Shown here: positions 26,629-33,137 of the stretch, piece after piece | How positions within the stretch are numbered: the first letter of the stretch is position 1 | Layout of the letters: every line of letters begins with the position of its first letter | DNA from: DASVVT01 sp036386415 | Lineage (GTDB): Bacteria > Acidobacteriota > Blastocatellia > Pyrinomonadales > Pyrinomonadaceae | Direction: 5' to 3' | NCBI GenBank assembly: GCA_036386415.1 | Contig: DASVVT010000071.1 | Coordinates: 20,283 to 84,282, forward strand | DNA length: 64,000 bases | Program-made: the position numbers and the translations under genes | The notes under the pieces: model-generated | Told to the model about the DNA's origin: nothing | The model's database searches: none | Seen by the model: the letters and a program-made list of their open reading frames with translations, nothing else

Positions 26629-26770
26629 TTTGATTTTCCTCGCTCCCTTATGGATGATCGCTTATCTCGCGTTACTCTGACAGTGTAACAAGTTTCGCGG
26701 TCGGAATTAATTCGCCGGATGACTTTCGAAGATAAAATTTTTGTGACAGTCTATCTTGAGTGCCCGCGAT

Positions 26771-26813
26771 AAAAAAGAGTGCCGAAGCACACCAGGCTGA
26801 TACTTCGGCACTC
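26771..26813 (-). terminator. Intrinsic terminator after the globin gene
   Basis: On the minus strand, an 11-bp stem (GAGTGCCGAAG with CTTCGGCACTC) around a 15-base loop is followed directly by TTTTTT. It is 54 bases past the globin stop. Confidence 0.9.
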
Positions 26814-26866
26814 TCATTCGAGATTAACAGGAAAGCGCTAAGCGTGTCTTAGGGCTAAGCAGCCGG

Positions 26867-27343
26867 TTACAGTCCGACGATATCCTTCTTCAGACTGGTG
26901 ACGAAGGCCAGCACTTCGTCCTTCTCCTTCTTCGGCACTTTGTACTTATCGAGCGCCGCCGCAAGATGTTTGGCAGCCAGCTCCCAATCGCTTTCGGTGA
27001 TGCCGAGCCCCGTGTGCACAGTCTTCATATCACGACCCGTGTAAAGGCAGGGGCCACCCGTCGCCTGGCAGAATTGGTTGAGGACGTGCTGGCGCAGCTT
27101 CTTCTTCGAGTCCTGGCTGAGGCCTACGACGAAGCGCCCGAGTTGCTTGTCCTCGCCCAGTAGCTTGATGAATTCGTCGACGACCAGTGCGACCGCATCG
27201 TAGCCGCCGAGCCGTTCATAGAGCGTCTTTTCAGTTTTGTCCTGAGCACGCGCCGCAGGTGGTAGGAAAGCGCCCCACGTCGTGACCAGGAAAAGAGCGA
27301 GGAGAGGAAGAAATATTTTCACTAACAAGCGTTGCCTTTGCAT
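26867..27343 (-). CDS. Exported group 1 truncated hemoglobin
   Basis: 158 residues. A signal peptide (MQRQRLLVKIFLPLLALFLVTTWG... to AARAQ, about residue 34) precedes a 2/2 globin domain. Group 1 features are LYERLGGYDAVALVVDEF, QFCQATGGPCLYTGRDMKTVH and the proximal heme ligand H110. Truncated globins detoxify NO or bind oxygen; most are cytoplasmic, so export to the periplasm is unusual. GAAGGAGAAGATCTGAG gives a strong ribosome-binding site. An ECF-type promoter motif lies about 200 bases upstream (27551-27576), shared with the fasciclin and msrB genes. A terminator follows. Confidence 0.93.
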   Translation of the reverse strand: MQRQRLLVKIFLPLLALFLVTTWGAFLPPAARAQDKTEKTLYERLGGYDAVALVVDEFIKLLGEDKQLGRFVVGLSQDSKKKLRQHVLNQFCQATGGPCLYTGRDMKTVHTGLGITESDWELAAKHLAAALDKYKVPKKEKDEVLAFVTSLKKDIVGL

Positions 27344-27550
27344 CTCAGATCTTCTCCTTCAGATTAGGTTGAATAGACCAGTTGCTCCTGACTTCCGATG
27401 TCCCTTTCCCTATGCTCGCAGACCTTCGATCATACATAAATGGCGATTCCTGTCGGCACGATCCCTATCAAAAGGTGAGCGAGCATGTCAAAGACCGTGC
27501 GCCTGTGTCAATCTGATTTTCATTTCAATGCGCGAGGACTCAAACTCATC

Positions 27551-27576
27551 TACGGCTCGCGACCTGTGACCGGATT
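27551..27576 (-). promoter_or_regulatory. ECF-type promoter for the globin gene
   Basis: On the minus strand: AATCC (27576-27572), 17 bases, CGTA (27554-27551), within TTAAATCCGGTCAC and CGTAGATG. The spacing and both boxes match the motifs before the fasciclin and msrB genes. The distance to the start codon is long (about 200 bases). Confidence 0.6.
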
Positions 27577-27668
27577 TAAGAGCAAGACCTTCTGAAGAGG
27601 TAATGCGAAGAGCTTGATCATCAGTTGCCATCGGCTTCTTCTTCTTCGCGCGTAGGCTGTGCGTAGAG

Positions 27669-27702
27669 TATAAAAGGCGCGCCGAGATTTCAGCGCGCCT
27701 TT
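27669..27702 (-). terminator. Intrinsic terminator after the fasciclin gene
   Basis: A 10-bp stem AAAGGCGCGC with GCGCGCCTTT around a 10-base loop. On the minus strand it ends in TTTTAT. It lies 47 bases past the fasciclin stop. Confidence 0.75.
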
Positions 27703-27748
27703 CTCCCCCACGTTCGATCATGCTTCTTCGGGAAAAGCTCTCGGAAGG

Positions 27749-28309
27749 TTAGTTCGGCATCAGGACGGTATCGACGACGTGTATGACGCCGTTGGATTGA
27801 TAGACATCAGCAGTAGAGACGCGCGACGTGCCGCCTTTTTCATCGCGCAGGATGAGGTCTGGCCCTGACATCATCGCCATCAGAGTGCCGCCGCTGACGG
27901 TCTTCAAAGTGGCCGTGCCTTTGCCCTTCTTGATCAACTTGGCAATCGCTTTGGAATCATAACGGCCTGCCACGACGTGATAGGTCAAAACTTTGCTCAG
28001 CATGGCCTTATTCTCAGGCTTGAGCAGCATCTCGACCGTCCCGGCAGCGAGCTTTTCAAAGGCCGCATTGGTCGGAGCGAAGACAGTGAAAGGCCCCGTG
28101 CCCTTCAGCGTCTCGACCAGTCCAGCCGCTTTGACGGCAGCGACGAGCGTCGTGTGGTCTGCGGAGTTGACCGCGTTGTCGATGATGTCCTTGGTGCGGT
28201 ACATCGCTGCGCCGCCCACCATCGGGTTACCATCCTGCGCGAAAGCTGTGGCGGAGGCCACTGTCATTGATGCCACGGCCAGCATCATCATTACGAAAAT
28301 TTTTTTCAT
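27749..28309 (-). CDS. Exported fasciclin (FAS1) domain protein
   Basis: 186 residues from the ATG at 28309, chosen because AGAGG lies nine bases upstream; ATG 28318 is one base from that site. The signal peptide (MKKIFVMMMLAVASMTVASATAFAQ) is clear. One FAS1 domain follows, with the family blocks FTVFAPTNAAFEKL (H1), LTYHVVAGRY and the closing SNGVIHVVDTVLMPN (H2). FAS1 proteins are extracellular adhesion or matrix proteins. In mycobacteria, FAS1 proteins MPT70 and MPT83 belong to the SigK regulon; a SigK/RskA-like pair sits 2 kb away. An ECF-type promoter motif lies about 40 bases upstream. Confidence 0.95.
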   Translation of the reverse strand: MKKIFVMMMLAVASMTVASATAFAQDGNPMVGGAAMYRTKDIIDNAVNSADHTTLVAAVKAAGLVETLKGTGPFTVFAPTNAAFEKLAAGTVEMLLKPENKAMLSKVLTYHVVAGRYDSKAIAKLIKKGKGTATLKTVSGGTLMAMMSGPDLILRDEKGGTSRVSTADVYQSNGVIHVVDTVLMPN

Positions 28310-28357
28310 CTCTTTCATCCTCTTGTGATTTTAGAATTTCCCAACGTTCACCGGATA

Positions 28358-28383
28358 TACGCACGCTCACGAGTGATCGGATT
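28358..28383 (-). promoter_or_regulatory. ECF-type promoter for the fasciclin gene
   Basis: On the minus strand: AATCC (28383-28379), 17 bases, CGTA (28361-28358), within AAAATCCGATCAC and CGTATATC. The predicted start is about 40 bases before the start codon. It resembles the mycobacterial SigK -35 box CCATCC in its ATCC. Confidence 0.7.
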
Positions 28384-28411
28384 TTCGAGCGCAAGAAAAA
28401 ATTCGCGCGCC

Positions 28412-28939
28412 CTACTTCTTCTTGAATTTGAGAGCCACGGAGTTCATGCAGTAGCGCAGCCCCGTCGGCTTCGGCCCGTCGTCAAAGACGTGTCCCAGAT
28501 GAGCGCCGCAGACGCTGCACAGCACCTCCGTGCGGCGCTCGCCCGGAAGGCTGTCATCAATCTCTTCACGCACGTTCTCTTTCGCAATCGGCGCATAGAA
28601 GCTCGGCCATCCCGTGCCGGAGTCGAACTTCGTGGAAGAGCTGAACAATCTGTTGTCACAGGCCGCGCAGTGATACACGCCCTTCTCGTGATGATCCCAG
28701 TACTCGCCCGTGTAAGGTTTCTCCGTCCCCTTTTGTCTCATCACGTAAAACTGCTCTGGGGTGAGCAGTTGCCGCCACTCCTCGTCCGTCTTGACGACGC
28801 GCCTGGATGCAACTCCCTTTTGCTGCCTGCCTGAAACGGAATTGACCTGCGGCTTTGTGGTTTGAAGCATGACCGTCGACGTTGCAGCCAGAACTACAAG
28901 CGCCAATGCGGCCACCAGCACGCAAAGATGTTTGATCAT
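28412..28939 (-). CDS. msrB: Exported peptide-methionine (R)-S-oxide reductase MsrB
   Basis: 175 residues. A signal-peptide-like N-terminus (MIKHLCVLVAALALVVLAATSTV) precedes the MsrB domain (EEWRQLLTPEQFYVMRQKGTE, YHCAACDNRLFSSSTKFDSGTGWPSFY). The zinc site is C91/C94 and C141/C144, and the catalytic cysteine is C164 in GLRYCMNSVALKF. It reduces methionine-R-sulfoxide in exported proteins. AAAGGT before the ATG is a modest ribosome-binding site. An ECF-type promoter motif lies about 45 bases upstream. Neither msrA nor a membrane electron donor is near, so the reductant is unknown. Confidence 0.95.
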   Translation of the reverse strand: MIKHLCVLVAALALVVLAATSTVMLQTTKPQVNSVSGRQQKGVASRRVVKTDEEWRQLLTPEQFYVMRQKGTEKPYTGEYWDHHEKGVYHCAACDNRLFSSSTKFDSGTGWPSFYAPIAKENVREEIDDSLPGERRTEVLCSVCGAHLGHVFDDGPKPTGLRYCMNSVALKFKKK

Positions 28940-28990
28940 TTGTTTAGACCTTTCTCATTAATCTATTTCCGAGCGCAACTGAAGAGTATC

Positions 28991-29016
28991 TACGGCTCGG
29001 CCTGCGTTTCTGGATT
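28991..29016 (-). promoter_or_regulatory. ECF-type promoter for msrB
   Basis: On the minus strand: AATCC (29016-29012), 17 bases, CGTA (28994-28991), within TAAATCCAGAAAC and CGTAGATA. The predicted start is about 45 bases before the msrB ATG. Boxes and spacing match those before the fasciclin and globin genes. Confidence 0.7.
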
Positions 29017-29030
29017 TATAAAGAAGAGAA

Positions 29031-29134
29031 TTAAACGCAAAGGACGCAAAGAAGCCGCAAGACGCAAAGGACGCGAAGAATAATCTCCTTTGCGTCCTTT
29101 GCGTCTTCCTCTTCTTCGCGTCCTTTGCGTTTAG
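29031..29134. repeat. Palindromic element A4 (9-nt word ACGCAAAGG)
   Basis: Left arm TTAAACGCAAAGGACGCAAA, with further GACGCAAAGGACGCGAAGAA; right arm the complement, ending CGCGTCCTTTGCGTTTAGA. It lies between msrB and the anti-sigma gene stop. Confidence 0.9.
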
Positions 29135-29166
29135 AGGTTTTTCGCAGTTGCCAAATGAAGACTGAT

Positions 29167-30108
29167 CTAGGAGGCTGCGCCGAGCAGGTATTTGTCGCCC
29201 GTCGGCGCGCTCACGCCGCTTGCAGGCTCAAGCGTGACGGCGAAGATGGTTGCGCCACGCGCCTCCCCTGCGGGGGCCTGGTCGCGCACCTCTGCATGAC
29301 CGCGCGCATCAGGGGTGAAGACAGTGCCGGGCACAGGTTTACTATTGGCGATGAACCAGAGTTGATAGGCTTTGCCGGAGGGCGCAGGCGGCAGATTATC
29401 CGCCACGAGCATGGCGCGCCCCGTGTTGGGATCGTAAGCCAGTTTCGCGTGCGCGCCGGGCGCAACGTCTGTTCCCTTGAGCGTAGCCATAGTAGATACG
29501 TTGAACATCTCCATGTCCTGCCGCGCGCGCGTGGCGATCAGCTCCTTCTCCTCACGCTCGCGCGCCAGCTCCCCTTGAATCTGATTCAAACGGGTGGTCA
29601 AGCGTGCGATCTCAGTCTCCATCGCGCTGTTGCGTGTCCAGAGGATGACCACGAAGGTAATAAGCGCCAGGAAGGCCACAGAGGCGGCCAGCGCGCCGAT
29701 CCTCAAGGCGGAACTCCATGCGCGGCGCGCGGGCTGTTCAAACGGCACAACGTTCGCTGGCGTCGAGGAAGGTCGTTCATCAAGAGTACTACCACCAACA
29801 TCATCACGCGCCGCTATTTTTGCGCTTGCAGACTGGGGCTGCTCCCGCAAGCTTCCCATGATACGCGAGCGCAATTGAGCGGAAGGCTCTGCCCTTTCGG
29901 CAGCATAGGCGAGCGCAGCAGCAGTCTCGCGCCACTCGTCAAGCTCCGCGCGACACTCTGCGCACGCCCCCAGATGGGCTTCCATCGCGCGCACACTTTC
30001 CGCCTCAAGCGCACCGAGCGCGTGAAGCGCAAGCATCTCTTTGTACCCTTCGTGGTTGCTCAAAATCTTACACTCAAGGCGACCGCTTGAAACGCTGCGG
30101 CCTTCCAT
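29167..30108 (-). CDS. Anti-sigma factor, RskA-like, single membrane pass
   Basis: About 313 residues from ATG 30108, which has AGGAAG upstream; a TTG at 30126 overlapping the sigma stop is the alternative. The N-terminal zinc-binding anti-sigma domain has HLGACAEC (HxxxCxxC) after MLALHALGALEAESVRAMEAH. One membrane helix (ALRIGALAASVAFLALITFVVILW) is followed by a coiled coil (METEIARLTTRLNQIQGELAREREEKEL) and an RskA C-terminal domain (YDPNTGRAMLVADNLPPAPSGKAYQLWFI). It should hold the adjacent sigma factor at the membrane and release it on an envelope signal by proteolysis. It is coupled to the sigma gene upstream. Confidence 0.92.
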   Translation of the reverse strand: MEGRSVSSGRLECKILSNHEGYKEMLALHALGALEAESVRAMEAHLGACAECRAELDEWRETAAALAYAAERAEPSAQLRSRIMGSLREQPQSASAKIAARDDVGGSTLDERPSSTPANVVPFEQPARRAWSSALRIGALAASVAFLALITFVVILWTRNSAMETEIARLTTRLNQIQGELAREREEKELIATRARQDMEMFNVSTMATLKGTDVAPGAHAKLAYDPNTGRAMLVADNLPPAPSGKAYQLWFIANSKPVPGTVFTPDARGHAEVRDQAPAGEARGATIFAVTLEPASGVSAPTGDKYLLGAAS

Positions 30109-30122
30109 CACTTCCTGCCCCG

Positions 30123-30677
30123 TCAAGACTTCTGGCGGAGGCTGTTCATCTGCTCGCGCAATAGCTCGCGCAGCTTGAGCATCCCGGAGCGCATGCGCGT
30201 CTTGATCGTCCCCAGTGGTGCGCCGAGCCGTGCGGCAATCTCCGTCTGCGTCAGTCCTTCAAAATAGGCGAGCAGGAGCGCGCGTCTCTGCTCTTCGGGC
30301 AACTCGGCCAGCGCGCGCCGCACGACCTCGCTCTGCTCCGACCGGATCGCATCACCGACCGCGTCCACACACTCATCCGGCCCGGCGGCGCGCGCACTTT
30401 CCGTCACCGCGCGCTCGCGCGCGTTGAGCGAGCGCAGGCGGTCTATGGCGCGACTGCGAGCAAGCGTCACGAGCCATGTAAAGGGGCGGCCACGCGATTC
30501 GTCAAAGTCGGATGCACGCTTCCAGACTTGCAGGAAAAGCTCCTGTAGAACATCCTCCGCATCGTCGCGGCTATGTAATATACGCAGCACGAGGCTGAAA
30601 AGGATTACCCTGTAGCGATCATACAGAGAGGCCAAAGCCTGCTCGTCCCCGCGCGCGATGGCGTGGAGCAGCTCCAC
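30123..30677 (-). CDS. ECF RNA polymerase sigma factor, SigK-like
   Basis: About 184 residues from GTG 30677, which has AGAGG six bases upstream; TTG 30707 is the alternative. Region 2 is seen in LASLYDRYRVILFSLVLRILHSRDDAEDVLQELFLQVWKRASDF and FTWLVTLARSRAIDRLRS. Region 4 is LPEEQRRALLLAYFEGLTQTEIAARLGAPLGTIKTRMRSGMLKLRELL. The RskA-type partner directly downstream places it in the SigK-like group, which is inference from pairing. It likely recognises the AATCC-N17-CGTA sites before the globin, fasciclin and msrB genes, and possibly its own weaker site at 30744-30768. Confidence 0.92.
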   Translation of the reverse strand: MELLHAIARGDEQALASLYDRYRVILFSLVLRILHSRDDAEDVLQELFLQVWKRASDFDESRGRPFTWLVTLARSRAIDRLRSLNARERAVTESARAAGPDECVDAVGDAIRSEQSEVVRRALAELPEEQRRALLLAYFEGLTQTEIAARLGAPLGTIKTRMRSGMLKLRELLREQMNSLRQKS

Positions 30678-30743
30678 ATCAGACCTCTGTGCCTGTTCGG
30701 GATGCAAAAGGGGTCTCGCTACAAACTTCTGAAACTAGGGTGC

Positions 30744-30769
30744 TACGGCTTGAATGATACCAAGATTCG
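30744..30769 (-). promoter_or_regulatory. Weak candidate ECF promoter for the sigma/anti-sigma operon
   Basis: On the minus strand: CGTA at 30747-30744 in TTCAAGCCGTAGCA, with CGAAT at 17-base spacing (30769-30765). The -35 box fits less well than at the other sites, but TTCAAGCCGTA is identical to the site before the 31006 gene. It would put a transcript start near 30737. Confidence 0.35.
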
Positions 30770-30876
30770 AGCCGGAATGCCTACGCTCCTTCATCCAGCA
30801 AGCGACGCAGACTTATCACCTCAAACGGTATGAAATTTATTGACGTAATTGAAAGCGAGGCGAGAGCCCAATCAAT

Positions 30877-30980
30877 AAGGCACAAAGAGAAGTAGATATT
30901 GAATGATCGATGGTGAATTGGGGAGACGCCTTCTCTCTTTCCCTTCACTATCGACCATTCACTCCTTTTCTCTGTGCCTT
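30877..30980. repeat. Palindromic element L (7-nt word TGAATGA/TCGATGG)
   Basis: Outer arms AAGGCACAAAGAGAAG and CTTTTCTCTGTGCCTT; inner arms TGAATGATCGATGGTGAATT and CACTATCGACCATTCACTCC. It lies between the sigma factor gene and the small membrane protein gene. Confidence 0.75.
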
Positions 30981-31005
30981 GGGGGGTGAATTTTGTTAGT
31001 CGCTC

Positions 31006-31194
31006 TTAGGTTGCCGGGATGGCATCGATCTCGATGGACGCGGGCGACGGCTGGGAGATCACGCGTGCCGATGTTGTGCTGGCGGGCGCTGTCTGATAGA
31101 GGTTTCTTAGATAGATGAAGAGACCAGCTAACAGGTAGGTGCACAGTGCCAGCGAGAGCACCGAAGGGATCAGTAATATCAGGGTTAATAACAT
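31006..31194 (-). CDS. Small single-pass membrane protein
   Basis: 62 residues (starting MLLTLILLIPSVLSLALCTY). One strongly hydrophobic segment (residues about 2-27) is followed by a short Ser/Thr-rich tail (TAPASTTSARVISQPSPAS). It has an AAGGAG ribosome-binding site about ten bases upstream of its ATG. A GGAAC-N17-CGTATA motif, a classic ECF promoter form, ends about 35 bases upstream. I do not recognise a family. Its position next to the sigma/anti-sigma operon suggests a role in the same envelope response, by inference. Confidence 0.6.
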   Translation of the reverse strand: MLLTLILLIPSVLSLALCTYLLAGLFIYLRNLYQTAPASTTSARVISQPSPASIEIDAIPAT

Positions 31195-31227
31195 CTTTAC
31201 TCTTCTCCTTAATTCCTTAAATCTATA

Positions 31228-31253
31228 TACGGCTTGAACTCGTCATCGGTTCC
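31228..31253 (-). promoter_or_regulatory. ECF-type promoter GGAAC-N17-CGTA before the small membrane protein
   Basis: On the minus strand: GGAAC (31253-31249), 17 bases, CGTA (31231-31228), within CCGTATATAG. The GGAAC box is the usual ECF -35; the predicted leader is about 27 bases. The -10 and spacing match the neighbouring motifs. Confidence 0.65.
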
Positions 31254-31315
31254 CACAGGGGACGTTTGATGTAGCTTCGGTTTGCGTTCCTACCTCTCGT
31301 CCGTCCGGTATGTGC

Positions 31316-31355
31316 AGTTGCAGTGCGACCACCTCGCAAAGGTCGCACTGCAACT
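31316..31355. repeat. Perfect 15-bp inverted repeat, function unknown
   Basis: AGTTGCAGTGCGACC and GGTCGCACTGCAACT around a 10-base loop ACCTCGCAAA. No run of T follows on either strand, so it is not a standard terminator. It could be an operator, a processing site or part of a small RNA. Confidence 0.7.
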
Positions 31356-31611
31356 TCCCAGCGCGACCCGAGGAACTTCCTCACTGTAGATCACGCTTTC
31401 CGCAAGGCACTGGTGAGATGCTTACCCTGCGATGTCCGTCTGACCACGTAGACCTGTAGGGCAATGAGCATGCCACTGGCAAAATATGGCCGGTCAGGTA
31501 TGGTTTCGCACAAAAGAGGCGGGTTTTGGCCTCGGCCCGAGCGCAGAGTGTCACTTGTAGTAGACACCCCGGCCAGCCCTCTATCCATTCGGTGAGAGTA
31601 AAGAAGAGAAA

Positions 31612-31704
31612 ATGCGGAATGATGAATGCGGAATGAAAAGCAGAATCAAAACGCTTTGTTTCAGCTTTTTAATTCATCATTCATCAATCCGCATTCATCA
31701 TTTG
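31612..31704. repeat. Palindromic element C4 (7-nt word ATGCGGA)
   Basis: Left arm AATGCGGAATGATGAATGCG; right arm TTCATCATTCATCAATCCGC and CATTCATCATT. The core resembles C3 in inverted orientation. It lies directly after the aldolase stop. Confidence 0.88.
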
Positions 31705-31707
31705 TCT

Positions 31708-32814
31708 TTAAGCGATGGTGATCTCTTCGGAGAGGTATACGTCCTGGATGGCGTTCAAAAGCTCGACGCCCTCGTTCATCGGGCGCTGGAAGGCTTTGCG
31801 CCCGGAGATGAGCCCCATGCCGCCGCCACGCTTATTGATGACGGCGGTGCGCACGGCTTCCGTCATATCCGACGCGCCCTTGGATTCGCCGCCCGAATTG
31901 ATCAGTCCGCAGCGTCCCATGTAGCAGTTGGCAACCTGGTAGCGCACCAGATCAATCGGGTTATCCGAGGTCAGCTCCTCATAAACTTTCTTGCTCGTCT
32001 TGCCGTACGGGCTCTCTTTCGTGTTGAGCGCGTTATAGCCGCCGTTGCGCTCGGGCAGCTTCTGCTTGATGATGTCGGCCTCTATGGTGACGCCGAGATG
32101 GTTGGCCTGTCCGGTCAGGTCGGCTGCGGCGTGCATGTCGCCTTCCGAGGTCTTGAACTTTGAATTGCGCAGGTAGCACCAGAGAATCGTCGCCATGCCA
32201 AGCTCGTGCGCATAAGCGAACGCCTGACTGACCTCCGTGATCTGGCGCGTGGACTCATCCGATCCGAAATAGATGGTCGCGCCGACGGCTATGGCACCCA
32301 TATCGCGCGCCTGATCGACAGTGCCGAACAGAACCTGGTCGAACTTGTTCGGATAGGTCAGCAGCTCGTTGTGATTAATCTTGACGATGAAAGGAATTTT
32401 GTGAGCGTAGCGACGGGCAACCGAGCCGAGCACGCCGAACGTCGAAGCGACCGCGTTGCACCCGCCTTCGATAGCGAGCTTGACGATGTTCTGCGGGTCG
32501 AAGTATTGCGGGTTGGGGGCGAAACTCGCTCCGGCTGAATGCTCTATGCCCTGATCGACGGGCAGAATCGAGAGATAGCCCGTCCCGGCCAGCCGCCCGT
32601 TATCATAGAGCGTTTGCAGCGAGCGCAGAACAGACGGGTTGCGATCCGAGAGCGCCCAGACGCGGTCTACGAAGTCCGGGCCGGGCACTTGAATCTGATC
32701 TTTGGAGATGGTCTGCGATGTGTGATCGAGAAGCCGACGTGCGTCAGCGCCCAGCAGCTCTTCTATCCGATCAAGCTGAGATGTCTCGGCGTCGCGTCTG
32801 AGTTCGGTTGCCAT
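31708..32814 (-). CDS. fbaB: Class I fructose-bisphosphate aldolase (FbaB/archaeal-type)
   Basis: 368 residues. It cleaves fructose-1,6-bisphosphate to dihydroxyacetone phosphate and glyceraldehyde-3-phosphate by a Schiff-base lysine. Family features are GYLSILPVDQGIEHSAGASFAPNPQYFDPQNIVKLAIEGG, PFIVKINHNE, GAIAVGATIYFGSDES, ADIIKQKLPERNGGYNA and the glycine-rich phosphate site CGLINSGGESKGASDM. It differs from the zinc class II enzymes. It stands alone on its strand and ends in repeat C4. It serves glycolysis or gluconeogenesis. Confidence 0.94.
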   Translation of the reverse strand: MATELRRDAETSQLDRIEELLGADARRLLDHTSQTISKDQIQVPGPDFVDRVWALSDRNPSVLRSLQTLYDNGRLAGTGYLSILPVDQGIEHSAGASFAPNPQYFDPQNIVKLAIEGGCNAVASTFGVLGSVARRYAHKIPFIVKINHNELLTYPNKFDQVLFGTVDQARDMGAIAVGATIYFGSDESTRQITEVSQAFAYAHELGMATILWCYLRNSKFKTSEGDMHAAADLTGQANHLGVTIEADIIKQKLPERNGGYNALNTKESPYGKTSKKVYEELTSDNPIDLVRYQVANCYMGRCGLINSGGESKGASDMTEAVRTAVINKRGGGMGLISGRKAFQRPMNEGVELLNAIQDVYLSEEITIA

Positions 32815-33137
32815 GAGTATCTCTCGTCCTCCTGATTCGAGATTGATTGGTAAGATTGATCGCTCGGAAGCGAGTCACAAATTATATCATAGAGGCTTCA
32901 GGTTATCCGAAGCGGAGGACAACCATCCGACCCTCTCATGCGTCTAAGGTCGGCTCTGCTTTGGAGCTTCCCCGACCGAGTCGTTGCGGCACTTGCGCGA
33001 TTAGTCACTATTCAGTAGAATCTCGCAGTTGCTACGCGTTCTTGCGACATCCGTTTCTAACGGCCTCGCTTCTATTCAACCTCATAATCAACCCTGAATT
33101 GCTCTGCGGAAGATTTAACCTTGAGGAGTCAACTGCG
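32815..33137. other. Divergent intergenic region
   Basis: A 323-base gap between fbaB and the first DUF3857 gene. The open frame that continues upstream of 33138 is not credible protein: TTGAGGAGTCAACTGCG gives a clear ribosome-binding site at 33138 and a signal peptide follows. No repeat element is present here. Promoters for both genes must lie within it. Confidence 0.5.

Larger units (their letters stand above)
27344..27748. other. Leader of the globin gene and terminator of the fasciclin gene
   Basis: A 405-base gap between two minus-strand genes. It holds the ECF-type promoter at 27551-27576 (described separately), a leader of about 200 bases before the globin start, and the fasciclin terminator at 27669-27702. 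A 17-codon frame within the leader is too short to call. Nothing else is recognised. Confidence 0.55.
31195..31707. other. Intergenic region with strong hairpin and C4 repeat
   Basis: A 513-base gap. It contains the ECF-type promoter at 31228-31253, an unusually perfect 15-bp hairpin at 31316-31355 without U-tract, a motif shared with 17051-17078 at 31541-31567, and repeat C4 from 31612. A 65-residue minus-strand frame at 31391-31588 looks random. Confidence 0.5.

Noticed and set aside
31391..31588. 65-codon minus-strand frame in the 31 kb gap
   Set aside because: No ribosome-binding site, and the residues do not suggest a protein; the stretch holds a repeated motif instead.
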